DNA from: CAXXOK01 sp963666755
Lineage (GTDB): Bacteria > Bacillota > Clostridia > Christensenellales > Aristaeellaceae
Direction of reading: 5' to 3'
Assembly (NCBI GenBank): GCA_963666755.2
Contig: CAXXGW010000009.1
Coordinates: 496,001 to 560,000, forward strand
Length of the DNA: 64,000 bases
Positions 8,482 to 17,040 of this stretch are shown piece after piece. The position numbers and the translations under genes are program-made. Numbering within the stretch: position 1 is the first letter of the stretch; each line of letters begins with the position of its first letter. The notes below the pieces were generated by a model. The model was not told the DNA's origin. It ran no database searches and was given only the letters and a program-made list of their open reading frames with translations.

Positions 8482-9501
8482 TCAGCGGTTGCCGTACATC
8501 TGCTGATAATAGTTCTGGTAATCTCCGGCGAGAATCTCTTCCCACCAGCTGCGGTTGGTCAGGTACCACTGCACTGTTTCCCGGATGCCCTGATCGAAGG
8601 GCGTGGTCGGCAGCCAGCCCAGCTCCCGGTGGATTTTCGCCGGGTCGATGGCATAGCGCCGGTCATGGCCGGGGCGATCGGTTACATAGGAAATCAGGGT
8701 TTCAGGCTTGCCCAGCTCGCGCAGCAGGGTGTGTACCACGTCGATGTTGCGGCGCTCGTTATGCCCGCCCACGTTGTATACCTCGCCCTCGCGGCCTTTG
8801 CGCATCACCAGATCAATGGCGGCGCAATGGTCGCCGACGTACAGCCAGTCGCGCACGTTCTCGCCTTTGCCATATACCGGCAGGCTTTGGTCGGCCAGCG
8901 CGCGGCTGATCATCAGCGGGATCAGCTTTTCGGGGAACTGATAGGGGCCGTAGTTGTTGCTGCAACGGGTTATGCTGACCGGCAGGCGGAAGGTGCGCGC
9001 ATAGGCCAGCACCAGCAGATCGGCGCTGGCTTTGCTGGCGCTGTAAGGGGAGGAGGTGTGCAGCGGCGTTTCCTCGGTAAAGAACAGGTCGGGCCGATCC
9101 AACGGCAGATCGCCGTAAACCTCGTCGGTGCTCACCTGATGGAAGCGCCCTACGCCGTAGACACGGCAGGCATCCATCAGCGCCTGCGTACCGATGATGT
9201 TGGTGCGCAGGAAAACCTCGGGGTCAGTCACGGAACGATCCACATGCGTTTCGGCCGCAAAATTAACCACGATGTCCGGCTTTTCCCGCTCAAACAGGCT
9301 GTTGACCACGGTGCGGTCGGCAATGTCCCCGCGCACGAAGGTGAAGTTCGGCTTGTCCAGCACGTTTTTAAGCGAAGCCAGATTGCCCGCATAGGTAAGC
9401 GCATCCAGGCAGAGGTACTGATCCTCCGGGTGCGTACGCAGTTCGTATTCACAGAAGTTGGCGCCGATAAACCCCGCGCCGCCGGTAATGAGAATTTTCA
9501 T
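8482..9501 (-). CDS. rfbB: dTDP-glucose 4,6-dehydratase RfbB
   Basis: 339 residues converting dTDP-glucose to dTDP-4-keto-6-deoxyglucose, the second step towards dTDP-L-rhamnose and other deoxysugars. An NAD-binding TGGAGFIG motif is at residues 6-13, catalytic T-D-E at 125-127 and Y153-x3-K157 (YSASK), followed by the conserved RCSNNYGPYQFPEKLIP. Length and motif order match RfbB/RmlB. It follows rfbA with a gap of about 45 bases and shares its promoter near 10604-10633. The rhamnose enzymes RfbC and RfbD are not in this window, so the final sugar cannot be told. Confidence 0.97.
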   Translation of the reverse strand: MKILITGGAGFIGANFCEYELRTHPEDQYLCLDALTYAGNLASLKNVLDKPNFTFVRGDIADRTVVNSLFEREKPDIVVNFAAETHVDRSVTDPEVFLRTNIIGTQALMDACRVYGVGRFHQVSTDEVYGDLPLDRPDLFFTEETPLHTSSPYSASKASADLLVLAYARTFRLPVSITRCSNNYGPYQFPEKLIPLMISRALADQSLPVYGKGENVRDWLYVGDHCAAIDLVMRKGREGEVYNVGGHNERRNIDVVHTLLRELGKPETLISYVTDRPGHDRRYAIDPAKIHRELGWLPTTPFDQGIRETVQWYLTNRSWWEEILAGDYQNYYQQMYGNR

Positions 9502-9545
9502 CGGGTGTTGTTCCCTCCATATCCGCGCGCCGCAGCGGGCGCGGG

Positions 9546-10454
9546 TTAGTCCGCGGCGTCGCGGCTGCGGTCGTACTGGATGCGCCCTTCGGCTACGCGT
9601 TTGAGGTGCTCGCCGTAGGGGGATTTGCCGTAGCGCTGGGCAGCGTCCAAAAGCTTAACCCGGTCGATCCAGCCACGGTTGTAGGCGATCTCCTCCAGCG
9701 CGGCGATCTTGATGCTCTGGCGCTTTTCCACAATCTGCACAAAATTGGTGGCCTCGGCCAGACTGTCCATGGTGCCGGTGTCCAGCCAGGCAAAGCCGCG
9801 GCCCATCACCTTGGCGACAAGCGAGCCATCCTTCAGGTACAGGTCGTTCAGGCTGGTAATCTCCAACTCCCCACGGGCGCTGGGGCGCACCTGCTTAGCC
9901 AGCGCGCACACGCGCCGGTCGTAAAAATAAAGGCCCGTAATGCAATAATTGCTCTTGGGGTGCTGGGGTTTTTCCTCCACCGAGAGCACGCGGCCGTTCT
10001 CATCAAATTCCACAATGCCGAAGCGCTCCGGATCATTCACAAAATAGCCGAAAATAGTCGCCTTGCCGTGCTCGGCATTCTCCACCGCCTCGGCCAGCAT
10101 CCGGGAAAACCCGTTGCCGTAAAAAATATTATCCCCCAGTACCATGGCGCATGCATCGTCCCCGATAAAGGATTCCCCAATCAGGAAGGCCTGCGCCAGC
10201 CCGTCGGGTGAGGGCTGCACCGCGTAGGAAAGCGACAGCCCATACTGCGAGCCGTCGCCCAGCAGATCCCGGAAACGCGGGGTGTCGGTGGGGGTGGAAA
10301 TAATCAGGATGTCGCGGATGCCCGCCAGCATCAGCGTAGAGAGCGGGTAGTAGATCATGGGCTTGTCGTATACAGGCAGGAGCTGCTTGCTGGTTACCAT
10401 CGTCAAAGGGTACAATCGCGTGCCCGCGCCCCCTGCCAGGATAATCCCCTTCAT
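9546..10454 (-). CDS. rfbA: Glucose-1-phosphate thymidylyltransferase RfbA
   Basis: 302 residues; joins dTTP and glucose-1-phosphate to give dTDP-glucose, the substrate of the neighbouring RfbB. The N-terminus MKGIILAGGAGTRLYPLT is the nucleotidyltransferase signature, followed by KQLLPVYDKPMIYYPLS and the LGDNIFYG and VEEKP motifs of RmlA. The start was placed at 10454 because AAGGAGG (10464-10470 on this strand) sits 9 bases upstream and the family N-terminus begins here; the frame stays open for 44 more codons of no recognisable sequence. First gene of the rfbA-rfbB pair, divergent from ppk1. Confidence 0.97.
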   Translation of the reverse strand: MKGIILAGGAGTRLYPLTMVTSKQLLPVYDKPMIYYPLSTLMLAGIRDILIISTPTDTPRFRDLLGDGSQYGLSLSYAVQPSPDGLAQAFLIGESFIGDDACAMVLGDNIFYGNGFSRMLAEAVENAEHGKATIFGYFVNDPERFGIVEFDENGRVLSVEEKPQHPKSNYCITGLYFYDRRVCALAKQVRPSARGELEITSLNDLYLKDGSLVAKVMGRGFAWLDTGTMDSLAEATNFVQIVEKRQSIKIAALEEIAYNRGWIDRVKLLDAAQRYGKSPYGEHLKRVAEGRIQYDRSRDAAD

Positions 10455-10603
10455 GCCAGAACGCCTCCTTATTCCCGGGGCGCGCCCACACAACCGGCGC
10501 CGCAGCCTGCGCGGGCACGGGCGCTGGGCCGTCCTGCCTGCGCCGCGTGCGAAGGGAGGAAAGCTGTGCGTCTGTCCGGCCCGCATGCCCCGATGGTCAA
10601 CGC

Positions 10604-10633
10604 CATTATACAGGATTCCGGCGACGCGCGCAA
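10604..10633 (-). promoter_or_regulatory. Promoter of rfbA-rfbB
   Basis: On the minus strand TTGCGC (10633-10628) and a perfect TATAAT (10609-10604) are 18 bases apart, giving a leader of about 140 bases before rfbA. It is back to back with the ppk1 promoter. Confidence 0.6.
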
Positions 10634-10668
10634 CCCGACGGCGGATGCGATTTGTGCGGGGCCTGCCC

Positions 10669-10698
10669 TTGTAACCGCAGCGCCTTGTATGCTATACT
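10669..10698 (+). promoter_or_regulatory. Promoter of the ppk1-cysE-cysS run
   Basis: TTGTAA (10669-10674) and TATACT (10693-10698) are 18 bases apart. The predicted transcript would begin near 10705, immediately followed by a 7-bp hairpin CCTGCGG/CCGCAGG (10707-10729) at its extreme 5' end. Confidence 0.6.
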
Positions 10699-10786
10699 AA
10701 AAGCCACCTGCGGGGCATTCTTCCGCAGGCAGTACGGGCGGCGCATGGAGCTTGCCGCCGCAGGGAACAGGGGGCGCGCAACGCGC

Positions 10787-12901
10787 ATGGACGGCAGTGA
10801 CAAACGCAGGGGCGAGCAACCGCGAACACTTTGCCGCGAGCTGAGCTGGCTGCAGTTCAACCAGCGGGTGCAGGCGGAGGCAGACAATCCCGACAACCCC
10901 CTGCTGGAGCGCGCGAAATTTCTGTCGATTGTTGCGTCCAACCTGGATGAGTTTATTCAGGTGCGCTACCACCGCCTGCTGGAGGCCGCACAAGGCCCGG
11001 ACGCAGGGCGGATGCTGGCCTGCGGCCTTACCCCCGCGGAGCTGATGCTGCGCGTTAACAAGGCAATCCTGCGCCAGCAAAACCTGCAGTACATGCTCTA
11101 CGAAGGGGTGCACAGCGAGCTGTACCATCAGGGGGTGCAGTTTTATCCTGTTTTTATGCTGACCGATGCCATGCGTGCCCGCTGCAAGGAAATTTTCCTG
11201 CACGATTTGCTGCCGCGATTGCATCTGGCCGCATGGAATGAAGAGCTGGAACCCCTGCCGCAAAAGAAACTGCTCATGCTGGTTCGTCTGCGCCCCCGCA
11301 CCGGGGGCGCGCCCCGCTTTGCGACGGTGGCGCTTTCCAGCTCGCAGAAGCGTATTTACGACCTGCCCGGCGAGGAGGGAACGCGCTACTGCATCCGGCA
11401 GGAAGACCTGGTCAAGCAGTTCCTGCCGCTGCTGTTCCCGGAGGACCAGGCAGAGGAAGCATCGCTGTTCCGCTTTGTGCGCAATCAGGATTTTCCCCTG
11501 AACGAGGGGGACGACGTAGCTACCGCCGTGCGGGAGATGCTGCTCAAACGTCGTACGGGCGCCGTGATGCGTCTGGAGGCGGAGGAGCGCATGAGCGCCG
11601 ATATGCTCGCGCTGCTGATGAAGCGCTTCGGCGTGCCGCCGGAGCGGCGCTACCGGGTTACCGGGCCGCTGGACCTGAGCAAGCTGCTCATGACCCTGTA
11701 CGGGCAGATGGATCGGCCGGAACTGAAATACCCGAAAGCAGAGCCTGTAACCGTCAAGGCCCTGACCGGGGAGGACATTTTTGCCAACATCGCCCGCAAA
11801 GACTGGCTTTTGTACCACCCGTACCACAGCTTTGAGCCGGTGGTGAACCTCCTCAACCGCGCTGCCGCCGATGCGGATGTGTGCAGCGTCAAGGCGACGC
11901 TTTACCGCGTGGGCGGCAACAGCCCCGTGGTACGGGCACTGCAGCATGCCGCAGAAAACGGCAAGCAGGTCACGGTTCTGTTTGAAGCGCGCGCCCGCTT
12001 TGACGAGGAGAACAACCTGCTGCTGGGCGAGCGCCTGCGCCGGGTGGGCTGTACGGTGCTGTTCGGGATACCGTACTACAAAACCCACAGTAAAGCCCTG
12101 CTCATTACCCGGATGGAAAACGGAGAGCTGAAGCGCTACCTGCATCTGGGTACCGGCAACTACCATGACGGCACTGCGCGCCTGTATACCGATCTGGGGC
12201 TGCTAACCGCCGACCCCCGCCTGGGGGAGGATGCCGCGCGTTTCTTCTACGGGCTGGAAGGCAACGGCCAGCCGTTCGCCATGACCAGCCTGTATAAAGC
12301 CCCGGAGGATTTGAAGCCCGCTCTGCTTACCCTGATCGGTCGGGAAACCCGCAACGCCCTTTGCGGTTTGCCCGCCGGCATCGTGGCCAAGATGAACGGT
12401 TTGCTGGACGTAACGGTGATCAATGCGCTGTACGAGGCCAGCCGTGCCGGAGTTCCGGTGGAACTGATCGTGCGCGGTGTGTGCGCGCTGATGCCCGGTG
12501 TGCCGGGGCTGAGCGAGAACATCCGCGTGACATCTATCATCGGTCGGCAGCTGGAACATGCGCGCGCGTTCTGTTTTTTAAACGGCGGGGAGCCGGAGGT
12601 CTACCTCTCCTCCGCCGATTGGATGGGCCGCAACCTCGACCGGCGGGTGGAGCTGATGTTCCCCGTGCGGGACGCGGCCTGTAAGCAGGCGGTATGCAAT
12701 CTGCTCCGGCTGCAGTTGGCCGATACGTGCAAGGCATGGCGGCTGCTGCCAGACGGCACCTATATACGCTCCCCCGCGGATGGCCGCCCCACCCTGAATG
12801 CGCAGGAAACCCTGCAAAGCAATGTGGATGCGGTGCTTGGGGGCGGCGGGGTGTGGATCGACACCCGGCCCGAACTGGATGGAAAGGCGGAAACCCCATG
12901 A
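10787..12901 (+). CDS. ppk: Polyphosphate kinase Ppk1
   Basis: About 704 residues; reversibly builds inorganic polyphosphate from ATP. The N-terminal RELSWLQFNQRVQAEA and the NLDEFIQVR motif are characteristic of PPK1; the phosphohistidine is in K-T-H-S-K (H434 from this start), followed by HLGTGNYHDGTARLYTD and the second HKD-like half with MGRNLDRRVELMFPV. The start is uncertain: ATG 10787 gives the normal short lead before RELSW, while ATG 10745 would add 14 residues; neither has a strong Shine-Dalgarno. The frame is open further upstream but runs through the promoter. The stop overlaps the cysE start (ATGA), so cysE is translationally coupled. Confidence 0.95.
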   Translation: MDGSDKRRGEQPRTLCRELSWLQFNQRVQAEADNPDNPLLERAKFLSIVASNLDEFIQVRYHRLLEAAQGPDAGRMLACGLTPAELMLRVNKAILRQQNLQYMLYEGVHSELYHQGVQFYPVFMLTDAMRARCKEIFLHDLLPRLHLAAWNEELEPLPQKKLLMLVRLRPRTGGAPRFATVALSSSQKRIYDLPGEEGTRYCIRQEDLVKQFLPLLFPEDQAEEASLFRFVRNQDFPLNEGDDVATAVREMLLKRRTGAVMRLEAEERMSADMLALLMKRFGVPPERRYRVTGPLDLSKLLMTLYGQMDRPELKYPKAEPVTVKALTGEDIFANIARKDWLLYHPYHSFEPVVNLLNRAAADADVCSVKATLYRVGGNSPVVRALQHAAENGKQVTVLFEARARFDEENNLLLGERLRRVGCTVLFGIPYYKTHSKALLITRMENGELKRYLHLGTGNYHDGTARLYTDLGLLTADPRLGEDAARFFYGLEGNGQPFAMTSLYKAPEDLKPALLTLIGRETRNALCGLPAGIVAKMNGLLDVTVINALYEASRAGVPVELIVRGVCALMPGVPGLSENIRVTSIIGRQLEHARAFCFLNGGEPEVYLSSADWMGRNLDRRVELMFPVRDAACKQAVCNLLRLQLADTCKAWRLLPDGTYIRSPADGRPTLNAQETLQSNVDAVLGGGGVWIDTRPELDGKAETP

Positions 12902-13659
12902 ATTGGAAAGAAAGACGCGAACGCGCCCGTGAGGATGTAGCGGCCGTACTGGCCCGGGACCCTGCGGCCACCAGCAAGCTGGAGGTACGGCTTTGCTACC
13001 CGGGGCTGTCGGCGCTCAAGGCGCATCGCATTGCCAATACGCTTTATAAAAATGGACATAAGGTGCTCGCCCGGTGGCTGAGCCAGCGTTCGCGCCACCG
13101 CACCGGCATCGAAATCCACCCGGGGGCGGAGATCGGCCGCCGCGTGTTTATTGACCACGGCGACGGCGTTGTGATTGGCGAAACCACCGTGATCGGCGAC
13201 GATGTGACCATCTATCAGGGCGTGACCCTCGGCGGCACCGGCAAGGATACCGGCAAGCGCCACCCCACCATCGGCAACGGCGTGACCATCGGGGCCGGAG
13301 CCAAGGTGCTGGGGCCGATCCTGGTGGGGGATCACAGCAAAATCGGCGCGGGCGCCATCGTGCTTAAGGCAGTGCCGCCGGAGTGCACCGTGGTCGGCAA
13401 CCCCGGCCGCATCGTCAAAAAGAAAACGCCGCTCCCCGATGTCGATCTGGATCAGGTCAATTTGCCCGACCCGATGCTGGATCGCATGGAATCGCTGTAT
13501 ACGCGGCTGGTGCATATGGAGCATTGCCTGGCGCGCCACGCCGAGCGGCTGGGCTGCTACGAGCCGGGGGAGAACCCGCCTGCTGCCGGGCGATGTCCGG
13601 GGGACTGTTCCAGCTGCCCCGACGCGTTACCGGTTGATAAGGAGGAGTCGCTTTGCTGA
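12898..13659 (+). CDS. cysE: Serine O-acetyltransferase CysE
   Basis: 253 residues; acetylates L-serine with acetyl-CoA, the first step of cysteine synthesis. The N-terminal helical part is short, as in Gram-positive forms, and is followed by the left-handed beta-helix (about residues 70-180) with RTGIEIHPGAEIG, FIDHGDGVVIGET and the loop GGTGKDTGKRHPTIG. A cysteine-bearing C-terminal tail (CPGDCSSCP, ending in Cys) extends past the usual end and could be a regulatory or metal-binding addition. The start overlaps the ppk stop. The last 7 bases overlap cysS, linking cysteine supply to cysteinyl-tRNA charging. Confidence 0.96.
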   Translation: MNWKERRERAREDVAAVLARDPAATSKLEVRLCYPGLSALKAHRIANTLYKNGHKVLARWLSQRSRHRTGIEIHPGAEIGRRVFIDHGDGVVIGETTVIGDDVTIYQGVTLGGTGKDTGKRHPTIGNGVTIGAGAKVLGPILVGDHSKIGAGAIVLKAVPPECTVVGNPGRIVKKKTPLPDVDLDQVNLPDPMLDRMESLYTRLVHMEHCLARHAERLGCYEPGENPPAAGRCPGDCSSCPDALPVDKEESLC

Positions 13660-15050
13660 TTTATAACAGCCAAACCCGCAAAAAAGAGGAATTTGTGCCC
13701 CTGCACCCCGGCAAGGTGGGCATTTATGCCTGCGGCCCGACGGTGTATAACTATTTCCACATCGGCAACGCCCGCCCGTTTATTATCTTTGATGTGCTGC
13801 GCCGCTATCTGGAAACGCGCGGCTACGAAGTCACGTTTGTGCAGAACTTTACGGATATCGACGATAAGATGATCCGCCGCGCCAATGAGGAAGGCATCAC
13901 CGTGCGGCAGCTGGCCGACCGCTACATCGCCGCGTATTTTGAGGATGCCAGGGCGCTGGGCGTGCGGCCCGCGACGGTGCACCCGCTGGCGACCGAGCAC
14001 ATGCCGCAGATCATCGCGCTGATCCGCCGCCTGATTGACAAGGGCCTTGCCTACGAGGCGGACGGCGATGTGTACTACCGTGTGCACGCCTTTCCGAATT
14101 ACGGGTGCCTCTGCGGCCAGAATCTGGAGGATTTGGAGAGCGGCGCACGCGTGGATGTGGGCGAGCGCAAGGAAGACCCGCTGGATTTTGCCCTGTGGAA
14201 GGCGCAGAAACCCGGCGAGCCCGCGTGGGAAAGCCCGTGGGGCATGGGCCGCCCCGGCTGGCACATCGAGTGCTCCGCCATGAGCATGGCCTATCTGGGA
14301 GAAACGTTCGACATCCACGGCGGCGGCAAGGATTTGCTGTTTCCGCACCACGAAAACGAAATTGCCCAAAGCGAGGGCGCAACCGGCAAGCCCTATGTGC
14401 ATTACTGGATGCACAACGGTTTTCTGAACATCGACAATGAAAAAATGAGCAAGTCCACGGGCAACTTCTTTACGGTGCGCGACATCGCCAAGGAGTTTGA
14501 TCTGGAAGCCGTGCGCATGTTCATGCTCTCGGCGCATTACCGCAGCCCGCTCAACTTCAGCCGGGAGTTGATTGCGCAGGCGGCCAGCAGTCTGGAGCGG
14601 CTGTACGGCGCGCGCGACCAGCTGCGGTTTTTGCAGGAGGGCGCGCTGGATCGCGCCCCCGACGAGGCGGAACAGGCGCTGATGCAGGAGGCCGACCGGG
14701 CGCTGGAAAAGTTCAACGCCGCCATGGACGACGATCTGAACACCGCCGATGCGCTGGGCGCGCTGTTTGAGCTGGCGCGTGAAGTGTTCAAGCTGCCTGC
14801 GGGCGGCGCGAGCCGCGAGGCGGTTGCGTATGCGCAGGAGCGTTTCCTGCGCATGGCGGACGTGCTGGGCATCTGCACCCGGCAAACCGATGATTTGACG
14901 CCCGAGGTGCGCGCCATGGTGGAGGAGCGGGCGCAGGCGCGCAAGGCAAAGGACTGGAAGCGCAGCGACGCGCTGCGCGACGCGATCCACGCGGCGGGTT
15001 ATACGCTGGAGGACACCCCCGCCGGGCAAAAGGTGCGTAAAAACGTGTAA
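13653..15050 (+). CDS. cysS: Cysteinyl-tRNA synthetase
   Basis: 465 residues; charges tRNA-Cys with cysteine. The class I signatures are present: HIGN at residues 36-39 after the zinc-ligand cysteine C27 in ACGPTVYNYFHIGN, and KMSKS at 264-268 in NEKMSKSTGNFFT; the GWHIECS zinc motif lies between. The start is TTG, supported by AAGGAGG 7 bases upstream at 13639-13645, and overlaps the end of cysE by 7 bases. The cysE-cysS pairing is common in Bacillota; its coupling to ppk1 is less so. Confidence 0.97.
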   Translation: MLIYNSQTRKKEEFVPLHPGKVGIYACGPTVYNYFHIGNARPFIIFDVLRRYLETRGYEVTFVQNFTDIDDKMIRRANEEGITVRQLADRYIAAYFEDARALGVRPATVHPLATEHMPQIIALIRRLIDKGLAYEADGDVYYRVHAFPNYGCLCGQNLEDLESGARVDVGERKEDPLDFALWKAQKPGEPAWESPWGMGRPGWHIECSAMSMAYLGETFDIHGGGKDLLFPHHENEIAQSEGATGKPYVHYWMHNGFLNIDNEKMSKSTGNFFTVRDIAKEFDLEAVRMFMLSAHYRSPLNFSRELIAQAASSLERLYGARDQLRFLQEGALDRAPDEAEQALMQEADRALEKFNAAMDDDLNTADALGALFELAREVFKLPAGGASREAVAYAQERFLRMADVLGICTRQTDDLTPEVRAMVEERAQARKAKDWKRSDALRDAIHAAGYTLEDTPAGQKVRKNV

Positions 15051-15082
15051 GCCCGCATTGGGGTTGGAAAGCGGGGTTTCGC

Positions 15083-15454
15083 ATGGCGTATACGGGGCGT
15101 AAACCGCTGGGCATGGTGGTGGCCGCACTGGCAGCCGTGGCCTGTGCCGCGCTGTTGGCTGCGCATGCGCTGCCTGCCCCCTTTACGGCCGTACAAACTG
15201 TGCTGCCGCGCGCCGCAAAGCGCACGGCGCCTGCCGTCCAAGCCTTGCCCGCAGGCACGGTGGATGTGAACACCGCCGATGTGGCGGCGCTGTGTACGCT
15301 CAAGGGCGTCGGCCCGGCGCTGGCGCAGGCCATCGTGGCGGAACGGGAATTGAACGGCCCGTTTTCATACCCGGAAGATCTGATTGCGGTCAAGGGCATC
15401 GGGGCAAAAACCCTTGCGCGGTTTCGCGATCAGCTGGATTTTCGCGCGCGGTAA
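15083..15454 (+). CDS. ComEA-like helix-hairpin-helix protein
   Basis: 123 residues with an N-terminal membrane anchor (about residues 9-28), a short linker, and a ComEA-type double helix-hairpin-helix domain: VDVNTADVAALCTLKGVG, then AQAIVAEREL and FSYPEDLIAVKGIGAKT. Such domains bind double-stranded DNA without sequence preference; ComEA is the surface DNA receptor in transformation. No other competence gene (comEC, comFA) is in the window, so the assignment is by domain only. It starts 32 bases after cysS, probably by read-through from that operon. Confidence 0.85.
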   Translation: MAYTGRKPLGMVVAALAAVACAALLAAHALPAPFTAVQTVLPRAAKRTAPAVQALPAGTVDVNTADVAALCTLKGVGPALAQAIVAERELNGPFSYPEDLIAVKGIGAKTLARFRDQLDFRAR

Positions 15455-15484
15455 GGCGGAAGCGATCCGCAACGCCAAACGCCC

Positions 15485-15537
15485 GCGGCCTGTGGGCCGC
15501 TAAGCGGTTCTGCCCGTGCGAAGGGTTTCGCGCGGGC
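15485..15537 (+). other. Two hairpins between comEA and the polysaccharide operon
   Basis: GCGGCC/GGCCGC with a TGTG loop (15485-15500) is followed by an 11-bp stem GCCCGTGCGAA/TTCGCGCGGGC (15512-15537, one G-T pair). Neither has a T-run, so they may attenuate or stabilise rather than simply terminate. No strong promoter is visible between them and the gene at 15563. Confidence 0.45.
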
Positions 15538-15562
15538 GGGCCGTGTCAGGGAGGATGTAGGC

Positions 15563-16189
15563 ATGTACCAACGGTTTGGCAAGCGCGCGCTGGATATTAT
15601 ACTGTCGGCGGCGGGGCTTATTGTACTCAGCCCGCTGTTTCTGGCGGTTTCCCTCTGGATCAAGCTGGACTCGCCCGGCCCGGTGCTATTCCGGCAAAAA
15701 CGGGTCGGCAAGGATAAGGTGCTGTTTGAAATCCTCAAATTCCGCACCATGCGCACCGATACCCCGCATGACGTACCTACGCACCAGCTAAACCACGCGC
15801 AGCGCTACATTACCCGCAGCGGCCGTTTTCTGCGCAGAACAAGCGTGGACGAGCTGCCGCAGCTTTTGAACATCCTGCTGGGGCAGATGTCCGTAATCGG
15901 CCCCCGGCCCGCGCTGTGGAATCAGGATGACCTGATCGCCTGGCGTGACCGTTACAGCGCCAACGGCGTGTTGCCGGGGCTGAGCGGCTGGGCGCAGGTG
16001 AACGGGCGCGACGAGCTCACCCTGGAAAGCAAAGCCCTGCGGGACGGGGAATATGCCCAGAATGTGAGCTTCGCGCTGGACGCGAAGTGCTTTTTCCTGA
16101 CGATCATCAAGGTGTTTAACCGTGAGGGAATCGCCGAGGGGAAAGAGGGCCGGCACTACGCCGCCAAACGGACGGAGGGGGATCGATGA
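15563..16189 (+). CDS. Polyprenyl-phosphate sugar-1-phosphate transferase (initiating enzyme)
   Basis: 208 residues; the small monotopic (PglC/WcaJ C-terminal) form of the bacterial sugar transferase that starts repeat-unit assembly by putting a sugar-phosphate on undecaprenyl phosphate. One N-terminal membrane segment (about residues 12-32) precedes the motifs SPGPVLFRQKRVGK, FEILKFRTM, the catalytic S-V-D-E-L-P-Q and GQMSVIGPRP, and PGLSGWAQVNGRDE. It heads a run of overlapping genes for glycan assembly, with GGGAGG upstream. The sugar it transfers cannot be read. The stop overlaps the epimerase start (ATGA). Confidence 0.94.
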   Translation: MYQRFGKRALDIILSAAGLIVLSPLFLAVSLWIKLDSPGPVLFRQKRVGKDKVLFEILKFRTMRTDTPHDVPTHQLNHAQRYITRSGRFLRRTSVDELPQLLNILLGQMSVIGPRPALWNQDDLIAWRDRYSANGVLPGLSGWAQVNGRDELTLESKALRDGEYAQNVSFALDAKCFFLTIIKVFNREGIAEGKEGRHYAAKRTEGDR

Positions 16190-17040
16190 AACGCATCGGC
16201 ATTGCGGGCGCGCACAGCTACATCGGCGAAAGCCTGTCCGCGTGGCTTGCGTACAAGCCCGAACGCTTTGAAACCGTCACCATAGATGTGCGGGGCGAGG
16301 GCTGGCGCTCATTTGACTGGGCTGGGCTGGATGCGGTGGTGCTCGTGGCAGGGATCGCCCATCAGGCGGAAACGCCGGATAACGCGCCGCTCTACGAGGC
16401 TGTAAACCACCGGCTGGCTGTGGAAATCGCCACACGCGCCAAAGCCGACGGCGTGGGGCAGTTTGTGCTGTTCAGCACCATGAGCGTGTACGGGCTCACG
16501 GTGGGGCGCATCGGCCTGGAAACGCCCACCGCCCCCACAACGGCTTATGGGTGCAGCAAGCTGAACGCCGAGCAGGATATTGCCGCGCTTGCGGACGACC
16601 AGTTTCACGTGGCGGTGCTCCGCCCGCCGATGATCTACGGGCGCGGCTGCCGGGGCAACTACCCGAAACTGGCCGCGCTGGCACGCAAAACCCCCGTGTT
16701 CCCCCGGGTGGCGAACGAGCGCAGCATGCTTTACATCGACACGCTTTGCCGCTTTATGGCCCGGCTGCTGGAAAGCGGCGCGGGCGGGCTCTATTTTCCG
16801 CAAAACGCCGCCTATGTGCGCACTGATGCGCTGGTGGCGGCCGTGGCCGCCGCGCACGGGCGGCGCTTGTGGCGGCCGCGCGGCTTCGGGTGGCTGCTGA
16901 CGGCGCTTGCACGGCGCGGCGGTGCCATCGGCAAGGTGTTTGGCACGCTCACCTACGACCAGTGCCTGAGTGAGGAATTTCGTGAGCAAACCGAGCCCAC
17001 GCTGGAAGAAACCGTGCGTGCGACGGAGGCCAACGCATGA
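16186..17040 (+). CDS. NAD-dependent epimerase/dehydratase (extended SDR)
   Basis: 284 residues, Rossmann-fold extended short-chain dehydrogenase acting on a nucleotide or lipid-linked sugar. The cofactor loop is GIAGAHSYIGES at residues 5-16, the catalytic serine region is LFSTMSVYG, and the YxxxK pair lies in AYGCSKLNAEQD. RPPMIYGRGCRGNYPKL is the usual substrate-domain motif. It has no C-terminal cupin, so it is not CapF-like over its full length. Coupled to the sugar transferase before it and the glycosyltransferase after it by 4-base overlaps. Relatives next to WcaJ-type transferases are often annotated as UDP-glucose 4-epimerase-like; the specificity here is unproven. Confidence 0.88.
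   Translation: MKRIGIAGAHSYIGESLSAWLAYKPERFETVTIDVRGEGWRSFDWAGLDAVVLVAGIAHQAETPDNAPLYEAVNHRLAVEIATRAKADGVGQFVLFSTMSVYGLTVGRIGLETPTAPTTAYGCSKLNAEQDIAALADDQFHVAVLRPPMIYGRGCRGNYPKLAALARKTPVFPRVANERSMLYIDTLCRFMARLLESGAGGLYFPQNAAYVRTDALVAAVAAAHGRRLWRPRGFGWLLTALARRGGAIGKVFGTLTYDQCLSEEFREQTEPTLEETVRATEANA

Noticed and set aside
16186..17040. CapF/FnlB assignment for the SDR of the polysaccharide operon
   Set aside because: The protein ends after the SDR domain and lacks the C-terminal cupin of CapF-type reductases.
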